64,000 bases of DNA, from positions 20,766,503 to 20,830,502 of the forward strand of contig NC_092228.1 in NCBI RefSeq assembly GCF_036320965.1. The letters are read 5' to 3'. This stretch comes from Panulirus ornatus. Its lineage: Eukaryota > Arthropoda > Malacostraca > Decapoda > Palinuridae. How positions within the stretch are numbered: position 1 is the stretch's first letter; every line of letters begins with the position of its first letter. The notes below the pieces were generated by a model, which searched no databases, had not been told where the DNA came from, and saw only the letters and a list, made by a program, of their open reading frames with translations. This document shows positions 26,489-37,407 of the stretch, one piece after another. The position numbers and the translations under genes are program-made.

Positions 26489-26800
26489 ATATTAACTGAT
26501 AGAATGATGGAAGTGACTGAGTGCAGAATAAGTGAAGAGCAAGGGGTTTTAGGAAAGTTAGGGAATATGTAGATCAGATTTTTGCTGGAATGATGACCAT
26601 AGAAAAGTATTTAGTGTAAGATAAGAAGTTGTATGCAGCTTTTATAGATCTGCAGAAAGTGTATGACAGTCTAGTGGAATGCTTTATGGGATGCATTAAG
26701 GATATATATGTATAGGGGGACAACTGTTGGAGGTGTGAAAGCCTTCTACAAAGGAGCAAATGCATGTTTAAGAGTGGATGGAGGGTCTAGTTAAAGTTTT
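26489..26800 (+). mobile_element. LINE family B, RT continuation after the DNA transposon
   Basis: Reads TDRMMEVTECRISEEQG, KYLV and KKLYAAFIDLQKVYDS (RT motif A region; Asp kept), then a degraded motif B region. It joins at its 3' side to family A C-terminal sequence near 26815. Confidence 0.8.
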
Positions 26801-27262
26801 GGGATATACATATATGTGATAGTAATAAAAAGAGTGTGGTTTGAGAGAGCAGAAGAGGGTGTATTGAAATGGTTTGGACACATGGAGAGAATGAGTGAGG
26901 AAAGACTGACAAAGAGGATATATGTGTCAGATGTTGAGGGAACAAGGAGAAGCGGGAGAAGTGTATGACAGTCTAGTGGAATGCTTTATGGGATGCATTA
27001 AGGATATATATGTATAGGGGGACAACTGTTGGAGGTGTGAAAGCCTTCTACAAAGGAGCAAGTGCATGTTTAAGAGTGGATGGAGGGTCTAGTTAAAGTT
27101 TTGGGATATACATATATGTGATAGTAATAAAAAGAGTGTGGTTTGAGAGAGCAGAAGAGGGTGTATTGAAATGGTTTGGACACATGGAGAGAATGAGTGA
27201 GGAAAGACTGACAAAGAGGATATATGTGTCAGATGTTGAGGGAACAAGGAGAAGCGGGAGAC
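26657..27262 (+). repeat. 302-bp tandem duplication of a family B/family A junction
   Basis: The block beginning GTGTATGACAGTCTAGTGG at 26659 recurs at 26961 with about one mismatch (GCAAATGC versus GCAAGTGC). Each unit contains the family B RT piece and the start of a family A C-terminal piece, so the chimera existed before it was duplicated. Confidence 0.92.
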
Positions 27263-27650
27263 CAAATTAGAGGTGGAAGGACGGGATGAAAAAGATTTTG
27301 AGCGATCGGGGCCTGAACATACAGGAGGGTGAAAGCTGTGCAAGGAATAGAGTAAATTGAAACAATATACTTGGGTTAATGTGCTGTCAATGGATTGAAC
27401 CAGGGCATGTGAAGCGTCTGGGGTAAACCATGGAAAGGTCTGTGGGGCCTGGATGTGGGAAGGGAGCTGTGGTTTCGGTGCATTATACATGACAGCTAGA
27501 GACTGAGTGTGAACGAAAATGGCCTTTTTATCTTTTCCTGGCACTACCTCATTGGAGTGGGGAGGGGGTATGCTGTTTCCTGTGTGGCAGGGTGGCGACG
27601 GGGATAGATGAAGGCAGCAAGTACAAATATTTACATTTTATACATGTATA
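26815..27650 (+). mobile_element. LINE family A, C-terminal scrap and long 3' UTR
   Basis: Family A sequence from AATAAAAAGAGTGTGG (coding [17 protein letters not shown]), first cut short and then complete in the second tandem unit, running to LSDRG and a long 3' UTR (GGCCTGGATGTGGG...GGCAGCAAGTAC). The frame contains stops (GRPN followed by a stop). Confidence 0.85.
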
Positions 27651-27663
27651 TGTCTTCAGTTAC

Positions 27664-27908
27664 ATCCCTAGGGATAGGGGAGAAAGAATACTTCCCACGT
27701 ATCCCCTGCATGTCGTAGAAGGCGACTAAAAGGGGAGGGAGCAGGTGGCTGGAAATCCTCCCCACTCTTTTTTTTTTTTAAGCTTTCCAAAAGAAGGAAC
27801 AGAGAAGTGGGCCAGGTGAAGATATTCCTTCAAAACCCAGTCCTCTGTTCTTAACGCTACCTCGCTAACGCAGGAAATGGCGAATAGTAAAAAAAAAAAA
27901 AAAAAAAA
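27664..27908 (+). mobile_element. SINE-like element with A-rich tail
   Basis: Head ATCCCTAGGGATAGGGG, centre GGCTGGAAATCC, tail CTACCTCGCTAACGCAGG then GGCGAATAGT and about 20 A. Full length by comparison with the 42431 copy. Confidence 0.85.
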
Positions 27909-28730
27909 GTTTATGTATGTGTATGTATACATTGAAATGCATATGTATGTATATGTTCGTGTATGGCTGTTTACGTGTGTGTGGATATAACCAACATGAG
28001 AAAAAAGGAGAGATAGGTAGTATGTTTGAGGAAAGGAACCTGGATGTTTTGGCTCTGAGTGAAACGAAGCTCAAGGGTAAAGGGGAAAAGTGGTTTGGGA
28101 ATGTCTTGGGAGTAAAGTCAGGGGTTAGTGAGAGGACAGGAGCAAGGGAAGGAGAAGCACTACTGAAACAGGAGTGGTGGGAGTATGTCAGGGGTTAGTG
28201 AGAGGACAGGAGCAAGGGAAGGAGAAGCACTACTGAAACAGGAGTGGTGGGAGTATGTGGAAATCCTCCCCTCTTTTTTTTTTTTTTAAGCTTTCCAAAA
28301 GAAGGAACAGAGAAGTGGGCGAGGTGAAGATATTCCCTCAAAACCCAGTCCTCTGTTCTTAACGCTACCTCGCTAACGCAGGAAATGGCGAATAGTAATA
28401 AAAAAAAAAAAAAAAAAAAAAAAAAATGTCTTTATGTATGTGTATGTATACATTGAAATGCATATGTATGTATATGTTCGTGTATGGCTGTTTACGTGTG
28501 TGTGGATGTAACCAACATGAGAAAAAAGGAGAGATAGGTAGTATGTTTGAGGAAAGGAACCTGGATGTTTTGGCTCTGAGTGAAACGAAGCTCAAGGGTA
28601 AAGGGGAAAAGTGGTTTGGGAAAGTCTTGGGAGTAAAGTCAGGGGTTAGTGAGAGGACAGGAGCAAGGGAAGGAGAAGCACTACTGAAACAGGAGTGGTG
28701 GGAGTATGTGGTAGAGTGTAAGAAAGTAAA
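27751..28730 (+). repeat. Nested tandem duplication (about 508 bp and 70 bp units)
   Basis: The block from GGAAATCCTCCCC at 27751 through a LINE endonuclease start recurs from 28259, so the SINE tail and LINE 5' coding part are present twice. Within it, the 70-bp segment starting CAGGGGTTAGTGAGAGG at 28119 is repeated directly at 28189. Copies differ at few positions. Confidence 0.9.
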
Positions 28731-31462
28731 TTCTAGATTGATATGGGTTAAACTGAAAGTGGATGGAGAGAGATGGGTGATTATTGATGCATATGCATCT
28801 GGGCATGAGAAGAAAGATCGTGAGAGGCAAGTGTTTTGGGAGCAGCTGAGTGAGTGTGTTAGTAGTTTTGATGCACGAGACTAGGTTATAGTGATGGGTG
28901 ATTTGAATGCAAAGGTGAGTAATGTGGCAGTTGAGGGAATAATTGGTGTACATGGGGTGTTCAGTGTTGTAAATGGAAATGGTGAAGAGCTTGTAGATTT
29001 ATGTGCTGAAAAAGGACTGGTGATTGGAAATACCTGGTTTAAAAAGAGAGATATACATAAGTATACGTATGTAAGTAGGAGAGATGGCCAGAGAGCGTTA
29101 TTGGATTACGTGTTAATTGATAGGTGTGCGAAAGAGAGACTTTTAGGTGTTAATGTGCTGAGAGGTGCAACTGGAGGGATATCTCATCATTATCTTGTGG
29201 AGGCAAAGGTGAAGATTTGTAGAGGTTTTCAGAAAAGAAGAGAGAATGTTGGGGTGAAGAGAGTGGTGAGAGTAAGTGAGCTTGGGAAGGAGACTTGTGT
29301 GAGGAAGTACCAGGAGAGACTGAGTACAGAATGGAAAAAGGTTGAGAACAAAGGACGTAAGGGGAGTGGGGGAGGAATGGGATGTATTTAGGGAAGCAGT
29401 GATGGCTTGCGCAAACGATGCTTGTGGCATGAGAAGTGTGGGAGGAGGGCAGATTAGAAAGGGCAGTGAGTGGTGGGATGAAGAAGTAAGATTATTAGTG
29501 AAAGAGAAGAGAGAGGCATTTGGACGATTTTTGCAGGGAAATAATGCAAATGAGTGGGAGATGTATAAAAGAAAGATGCAGGAGGTCAAGAGAAAGGTGC
29601 AAGAGGTGAAAAAGAGGGCAAATGAGAGTTGGGGTGAGAGAGTATCATTAAATTTTAGGGAGAATAAAAAGATGTTTTGGAAGGAGGTAAATAAAGTGCG
29701 TAAGACAAGGGAAGAAATGGGAACTTCAGTGAAGGGGGCAAATGGGGAGGTGATAACAAGTAGTGGTGATGTGAGAAGGAGATGGAGTGAGTATTTTGAA
29801 GGTTTGTTGAATGTGTTTGATGATAGAGTGGCAGATATAGGGTGTTTTGGTCAAGGTGGTGTGCAAAGTGAGAGGGTTAGGGAGAATGATTTGGTAAACA
29901 GAGTAAAGGTAGTAAATGCTTTGCAGAAGACGAAAGCCGCCAAGGCAGCGGGTTTGGATGGTATTTTAGTGGAATTTATTAAAAAAGGGGGGTAACTGTA
30001 TTGTTGACTGGTTGGTAAGGTTCTTTAATGTGTGTATGACTCATGGTGAGGTGCCTGAGGATTGGCAAAATACTTGCATAGTGCCATTGTACAAAGGCAA
30101 AGGGATAAAAGTGAGTGCTCAAATTACAGAGGTATAAGTTTGTTGAGTATTCCTGGGAAATATATGGGGGGGTATTGATTGAGAGGGTGAAGGCATGTAC
30201 AGAGCATCAGATTGGGGAAGAGCAGTGTGGTTTCAGAAGTGGTAGAGGATGTGTGGATTAGGTGTTTGCTTTTGAAGAATGCATGTGAGAAATACTTAGA
30301 AAAGCAAATGGATTTGTATGTAGCATTTATGGATCTGGAGAAGGCATATGATAGAGTTGATAGAGATGCTCTGTGGAAGGTATTAAGAATATATGGTGTG
30401 GGAGGCAAGTTGTTAGAAGCTGTGAAAAGTTTTTATCGAGGATGTAAGGCATGTGTACACGTAGGAAGAGAGGAAAGTGAATGGTTCTCAGTTAATGTTG
30501 GTTTACGGCAGGGGAGTGTGATGTCTCCATGGTTGTTTAATTTGTTTATGGATGGCGTTGTTAGGGAGGTGAATGCAAGAATTTTGGAAAGAGGGGCAAG
30601 TATGCAGTCTGTTGTGGATGAGAGAGCTTGGGAAGTGAGTCAGTTGTTTTTCGCTGATGATACAGTACTGGTGGCTGATTCGAGTGAGAAACTGCAGAAG
30701 CTGGTGACTGAGTTTGGTAAAGTGTGTGAAAGAAGAAAGCTGAGAGTAAATGTGAATAAGAGTAAGGTTATTAGGTACAGTAGGTTTGAGGGACAAGTCA
30801 GTAGGGAGGTAAGTTTGAATGGAGAAAAACTGGAGAAAGTGAAGGGTTTTAGATATCTGGGTGTGGATTTGGCAGCGGATGGAACCATGGAAGCGGAAGT
30901 GAATCATATTGTGGGGGAGGGGGCGAAACTTCTAGGAGCGTTGAAGTATCTGTGGAAGTCGAGAACATTATCTTGGAAAGCAAAAATGGGTATGTTTGCA
31001 TGAATAGTGGTTCCAGCAATGTTATATGGTTGCGAGGCGTGGGCTATAGATAGAGGTGTGCGGAGGAGGGTGGTTGTGCTGGAAATGAGATGTTTGAGGA
31101 CAATATGTGGTGTGAGGTGGTTTGATCGAGTAAGTAATAATAGGGTTAGAGAGATGTGTGGAAATAAAAAGAGTGTGGTTGAGAGAGCAGAAGAGGGTGT
31201 TTTGAAATGGTTTGGGCACATGGAGAGAATGAGTGAGGAAAGATAGACCAAGAGGATATATGTGTCAGAGGTGGAGGGAACGAGAAGTGGGACACCAAAT
31301 TGGAAGTGGAAAGATGGAGTGAAAAAGATTTTGAGTGATCGGGGCCTGAACATGCAGGAGGGTGAAAGGTGTGCAAGGAAAAGAGTGAATTGGAACGATG
31401 TGGTATACCGGGGTCGATATGCTGTCAGTGAATTGAACCAGGGCATGTGAAGCGTCTGGGGT
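27909..31462 (+). mobile_element. LINE family A, endonuclease to C terminus, with duplicated 5' part
   Basis: The endonuclease start occurs twice (near 27972 and 28497: RVCGYNQHEKKGEIG and RVCGCNQHEKKGEIG). Frames then run 28426-28884 (VKLKVDGERWVII), 28891-29391 (GDLNAKV; SDH altered to SHH), 29342-29995 (linker and RT start), 30212-31003 (DLEKAYDRVD, GLRQGSVMSPWLF, FADD), 31007-31246 and 31262-31450 (C-terminal, LSDRG). Stops or shifts lie near 28884, 29995, 30120 and 31246. The 3' UTR is almost wholly missing: after 31462 comes a 28-bp antisense LINE scrap, then unrelated T-rich sequence. Confidence 0.9.
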
Positions 31463-31519
31463 AACGTTCTCACCTTCCACACATTCTTCAATATATATGT
31501 ATATATATATTTTTATTTA

Positions 31520-31659
31520 TGTATTATACCTTGTCGGTGTCCCCCGCATTAGCGAGGTAACACAAGGAAACAGACGAAAGAATGGCGCAACCCACCTACA
31601 TACACATGTATATTTATACACGTCCACACACACACATATACATACCTATACATCTCAAA

Positions 31660-31733
<74 letters not shown>

Positions 31734-32926
31734 TTTTTCATACTATTCGCCATTTCCCGCGATAGCGAGGTAGCGTTAAGAACACACAGACATATACATA
31801 TATACACATGTACATAATTCATACTGTCTGTCCTTATTCATTCCTGTCACCACCCCGCCACACATGAAATGACAACACCCTCCCCCTGCATGTGCGCGAG
31901 GTAGTGCTAGGAAAAGACAACAAAGGCCATATTCGTTCACACTCAGTCTCTAGCTGTCATGTATAATGCACCAAAACCACAGCTCCCTTTCCACATCCAG
32001 GCCTCACAAAACTTTCCATGGTTTACCCCAGATGTTTCATATGCCCTGGTTCAATCCATTGACAGCACGTCGACCCCGGTATGCTACATCGTTCCAATTC
32101 ACTCTATTTCTTGCACCCTCCTGGATGTTCAGGCTCCAATCACTCAGAATCTTTTTCACTCCATCTTTCCACCTCCAATTCGGTCTCCCATTTCTCCTCA
32201 TTCACTCCACCTCTGACACATATATCCTCTTTGTCAATCTTTCCTCACTCATTCTCTCCATGTGACCAAACCATTTCAAAACACCCTCTTCTGCTCTCTC
32301 AACCACACTCTTTTTATTTCCACACATCTCTCTTACCCTATTATTACTTACACAATCAAACCACCTCACACCACATTGTCCTCAAACATCTCATTTCCAG
32401 CACATCCGCACTTCTGCTTCCATGGTTTCATACGCTGCCAAGTCCACTCCCAGATATCTAAAATACCTTACTTCCTCCAGTTTTTCTCCATTCAAACTTA
32501 CCTCCCAACTGACTTGTCCCTCATCCCTACTGTACCTAATAACCTTGCTCTTATTCACATTTACTCTTAGGTTTCTTCTTTCACACTTTACCAAACTCAG
32601 TCACCAGCTTCTGCAGTTTCTCACCCTGAATCAGCCATCAGCGAACAACAACTGACTCACTTCCCAAACTCTCTCATCCACAACAGACTGCATACTTGCC
32701 CCTCTTTCCAAAACTTGCATTCACCTCCCTAACAACCCCATCCATAAACAAATTAAACAACCATGGAGACATCATGCACCCCTTCCTCAAACCAACATTC
32801 ATTGAGAACCAATCACTTTCCTCTCTTCCTACTCGTACACATGCCTTACATCCTCGATAAAAACTTTCCACTGCTCCTAACAACTTGCCTCCCGTGCCAT
32901 ATATTCTTAATACCTTCCACAGAGCA

Positions 32927-32928
<2 letters not shown>
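31520..32928 (-). mobile_element. LINE family A, long 3' UTR, split by a (TA)n-SINE insertion
   Basis: 3' tail from about 31520 is interrupted at about 31660 by (TA)n, poly(T) and the tail of a SINE-like element (to about 31782). The 3' UTR then resumes (CACACAGACATATACATATA). C-terminal and RT pieces follow to 32928 (frames 32391-32594, 32674-32883), with several deletions. It ends in (TA)n at 32929. Confidence 0.87.
31661..31782. repeat. (TA)n, poly(T) and SINE tail inserted in a LINE 3' UTR
   Basis: TA repeats 31661-31724, T run, then ACTATTCGCCATTTCCCGC...GCGAGGTAGCGTTAAGAAC. The LINE 3' UTR sequence is continuous when this block is removed. Confidence 0.85.

Positions 32929-32961
<33 letters not shown>
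32929..32961. repeat. (TA)n microsatellite
   Basis: Joins the 5' break of one LINE copy to the 3' tail of the next; followed by ATATTTT and a T run. Confidence 0.93.
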
Positions 32962-32969
<8 letters not shown>

Positions 32970-34865
32970 TTTTTTTTTTTTTTTTTTATACTTTGTCGCT
33001 GTCTCCCGCGTTTGCGAGGTAGCGCAAGGAAACAGACGAAAGAAATGCCCCCCCCCCCCATACACATGTACATACACACGTCCACACACGCAAATATACA
33101 TACCTACACAGCTTTCCATGGTTTACCCCAGACGCTTCACATGCCTTGATTCACTCCACTGACAGCACGTCAACCCCTGTATACCACATCGCTCCAATTC
33201 ACTCTATTCCTTGCCCTCCTTTCACCCTCCTGCATGTTCAGGCCCCGATCACACAAAATCTTTTTCACTCCATCTTTCCACCTCCAATTTGGTCTCCCTC
33301 TTCTCCTCGTTCCCTCCACCTCCGACACATATATCCTCTTGGTCAATCTTTCCTCACTCATTCTCTCCATGTGCCCAAACCATTTCAAAACACCCTCTTC
33401 TGCTCTCTCAACCACGCTCTTTTTATTTCCACACATCTATTCCTTCAAACATACCCATTTTTGCTTTCCGAGATAATGTTCTCGACTTCCACACATTTTT
33501 CAAGGCTCCCAAAATTTTTGCCCCCTCCCCCACCCTATGATCCACTTCCGCTTCCATGGTTCCATCCGCTGACAGATCCACTCCCAGATATCTAAAACAC
33601 TTCACTTCCTCCAGTTTTTCTCCATTCAAACTCACCTCCCAATTGACTTGACCCTCAACCCTACTGTACCTAATAACCTTGCTCTTATTCACATTTACTC
33701 TTAACTTTCTTCTTCCACACACTTTACCAAACTCAGTCACCAGCTTCTGCAGTTTCTCACATGAATCAGCCACCAGCGCTGTATCATCAGCGAACAACAA
33801 CTGACTCACTTCCCAAGCTCTCTCATCCCCAACAGACTTCATACTTGCCCCTCTTTCCAGGACTCTTGCATTTACCTCCCTAACAACCCCATCCATAAAC
33901 AAATTAAACAACCATGGAGACATCACACACCCCTGCCGCAAACCTACATTCACTGAGAACCAATCACTTTCCTCTCTTCCTACACGTACACATGCCTTAC
34001 ATCCTCGATAAAAACTTTTCACTGCTTCTAACAACTTGCCTCCTACACCATATATTCTTAATACCTTCCACAGAGCATCTCTATCAACTCTATCATATGC
34101 CTTCTCCAGATCCATAAATGCTACATACAAATCCATTTGCTTTTCTAAGTATTTCTCACATACATTCTTCAAAGCAAACACCTGATCCACACATCCTCTA
34201 CCACTTCTGAAACCGCACTGCTCTTCCCCAATCTGATGCTCTGTACATGCCTTCACCCTCTCAATCAATACCCTCCCATATAATTTACCAGGAATACTCA
34301 ACAAACTTATACCTCTGTAATTTGAGCACTCACTCTTATCCCCTTTGCCTTTGTACAATGGCACTATGCACGCATTCCGCCAATCCTCAGGCACCTCGCC
34401 ATGAGTCATACATACATTAAATAACCTTACCAACCAGTCAACAATACAGTCACCCCCTTTTTTAATAAATTCCACTGCAATACCATCCAAACCTGCTGCT
34501 TTGCCGGCTTTCATCTTCCGCAAAGCTTTTACTACCTCTTCTCTGTTTACCAAATCATTTTCCCTAACCCTCTCACTTTGCACACCACCTCGACCAAAAC
34601 ACCCTACATCTGCCACTCTGTCATCAGACACATTCAACAAACCTTCAAAATACTCATTCCATCTCCTTCTCACATCACCACTACTTGTTATCACCTCCCC
34701 ATTTACGCCCTTCACTGAAGTTCCCATTTGCTCCCTTGTCCCACGCACCCTATTTACCTCCTTCCAGAACATCTTTTTATTCTCCCTAAAATTTACTGAT
34801 AGTCTCTCACCCCAACTCTCATTTGCCCTTTTTTTCACCTCTTGCACCTTTCTCTTGACCTCCTG
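32962..34865 (-). mobile_element. LINE family A: linker, RT and C-terminal domain; 474-codon open frame
   Basis: 3' tail from about 32995. The C-terminal 88 codons (33170-33436, LCDRG) are joined across a deletion to a 474-codon open frame (33423-34847). That frame covers the linker (ANESWGERL), LDGIAVEFIKKGGD, the SNYRGISLLSIPGK block, EEQCGFRSGRG, AFMDLEKAYDRVD, GLRQGCVMSPWLF, LLFADDTALVAD and FRYLGVDL. All RT catalytic residues are present. The deletion removes the [15 protein letters not shown] block. It breaks at 34865 into a short (TA)n. No endonuclease. Confidence 0.93.
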
Positions 34866-34887
34866 TCATATATATATATATATATAT

Positions 34888-35004
34888 TTCTTTTCTTTCA
34901 TACTATTCGCCATTTCCCGCGTTAGCAAGGTAGCGTTAAGAACAGAGGACTGGGCCTCTGAGGGAATATCCTCACCTAGCCTCATTCTCTGTTCCTTCTT
35001 TTGG

Positions 35005-35084
<80 letters not shown>
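34888..35084 (-). mobile_element. SINE-like element, tail half, with poly(A) and (TA)n
   Basis: Short (TA)n at 34866-34887, then ACTATTCGCCATTTCCCGC...TTTTGGAAAATTT, a run of about 44 A (35011-35054) and (TA)n to 35084. Confidence 0.75.
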
Positions 35085-35085
<1 letters not shown>

Positions 35086-35327
35086 TTTTCTTTCTTTCAA
35101 ACTATTCGCCATTTCCCGCATTAGCGAGGTAGAGTTAAGAACAGAGGACTGGGCCTTTGAGGGAATACCCTCACCTGGCCCAATTCTCTGTTCCTTCTTT
35201 TGGAAAATTAAAAAAAAACGAGAGGGGAGGATTTCCAGCCCCCCGCTCCCTCCCCTTTTAGTCGCCTTCTACGACACGCAGGGAATACGTGGGAAGTATT
35301 CTTTTTCCCATATCCCCAGAGATAATA
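35085..35327 (-). mobile_element. SINE-like element, complete length
   Basis: Tail ACTATTCGCCATTTCCCGC, centre GGATTTCCAGCCCCC, head CTTTTTCCCATATCCCCAG. Lies between (TA)n and a T run that begins a LINE 3' tail. Confidence 0.85.
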
Positions 35328-37397
35328 TTTTTTTTTTTTTTTTTTTTTTGTCTCCCACGTTTGCGAGGTAGCGCAAGGAAACAGACGAAAGAAATGGCCC
35401 AACCCACCCCCATACACATGTATATACATACGTCCACACACGCAAATATACATACCTACACAGCTTTCCATGGTTTACCCCAGACGCTTCACATGTCCTG
35501 ATTCAATCCACTGACAGCACGTCAACCCCGGTATACCACATCGATCCAATTCACTCTATTCCTTGCCCTCCTTTCACCCTCCTGCATGTTCAGGCCCCAA
35601 TCACACAAAATCTTTTTCACTCCATCTTTCCACCTCCAATTTGGTCTCCCACTTCTCCTCGTTCCCTCCACCTCCGACACATATATCCTCTTGGTCAATC
35701 TTTCCTCACTCATTCTCTCCATGTGCCCAAACCATTTCAAAACACCCTCTTCTGCTCTCTAAACCATGCTCTTTTTATTTCCACACATCTCTCTTACCCT
35801 TACGTTACTTACTCGATCAAACTACCTCACACCACACATTGTCCTCAAACATCTCATTTCCAGCACATCCATCCTCCTGCGCACAACTCTATCCATAGCC
35901 CATGCCTCGCAACCATACAACATTGTTGGAACCACTATTCCTTCAAACATACCCATTTTTGCTTTCCGAGATAATGTTCTCAACTTCCACACATTCTTTA
36001 AGGCTCCCAGGATTTTCGCCCCCTCCCCCACCCTATGATTCACTTCCGCTTCCATGGTTCCATCCGCTGCTAGATCCACTCCCAGATATCTAAAACACTT
36101 TACTTCCTCCAGTTTGTCTCCATTCAAACTTACCTCCCAATTAACTTGACCCTCAACCCTACTGTACCTAATAACCTTGCTCTTATTCACATTTACTCTT
36201 AACTCTCTTCTTTCACACACTTTACCAACCTCAGTCACCAGCTTCTGCAGTTTCTTACATGAATCAGCCACCAGCGCTGTATCATCAGCGAAGAACACCT
36301 GACTCACTTCCCAAGCCCTCTCATCCCCAACAGACTTCATACTTGCCCCTCTTTCCAAAACTCTTGCATTCACCTCCCTAACAACCCCATCCAGAAACAA
36401 ATTAAACAACCATGGAGACATCACACACCCCTGCCGCAAACCTACATTCACTGAGAACCAATCACTTTCCTCTCTTCCTACTCGTACACATGCCTTACAT
36501 CCTCGATAAAAACTTTTCACTGCTTCTAACAACTTGCCTCCCACACCATATATTCTTAGTACCTTCCACAGAACATCTCTCTCAACTCTATCATATGCCT
36601 TCTCCAGATCCATAAATGCTTCATACAAATCCATTTGCTTTTCTAAGTATTTCTCGCATACATTCTTCAAAGCAAACACCTGATCCGCACATCCTCTACC
36701 ACTTCTGAATCCACACTGCTCTTCCCCAATCTGATGCTCTGTACATGCCTTCACCCTCTCAATCAATACCCTCCCATATACTTTACCAGGAATACTCAAC
36801 AAACTTATACCTCTGTAATTTGAGCACTCACTTTTATCCCCTTTGCCTTTGTACAATGGCACTATGCAAGTATTTTGCCAATCCTCAGGCACCTCACCAT
36901 GAATCATACATACATTAAGTAACCTTACCAACCAGTCAACAATACAGTCACACCCTTTTTTAATAAATTCCACTGCAATACCATCCAAACCTGCTGCCTT
37001 GCCGGCTTTCATCTTCCGCAAACCTTTTACTACCTCTTCTCTGTTTACCAAATCATTTTCCCTCACCCTCTCACTTTGCACACCACCTCGACCAAAACAC
37101 CCTATATCTGCCACTCTGTCATCAAACACATTCAACAAACCTTTAAAATACTCACTCCATCTCCTTCTCACATCACCACTACTTGTTATCACCTCCCCAT
37201 TAGCCCCCTTCACTGAAGTTCCCATTTGCTCCCTTGTCTTACGCACTTTATTTACCTCCTTCCTGAACATCTTTTTATTCTCCCTAAAATTTAATGATAC
37301 TCTCTCACCCCAACTCTCATTTGCCCTCTTTTTCACCTCTTGCACCTTTCTCTTGACCTCCTGTCTCTTTCTTTTATACATCTCCCACTCATTTGCA
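35328..37397 (-). mobile_element. LINE family A: longest open RT frame in the window (519 codons)
   Basis: 3' tail from about 35350 and stop at 35522 (LCDWG variant). Two nonsense codons interrupt the C-terminal domain: TAG at 35759-35761 (Glu codon) and TAG at 35822-35824 (Trp of GVRWFD). Upstream, 35822-37381 is open for 519 codons, from the linker (MYKRKRQEVKRKV) through all RT motifs (FADD intact) to GCEAWAMD. It breaks at 37397 near (TA)4. Apart from the missing endonuclease, only two point changes prevent a full RT-plus-C-terminal reading. Confidence 0.93.
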
Positions 37398-37407
37398 TAT
37401 ATATAGA

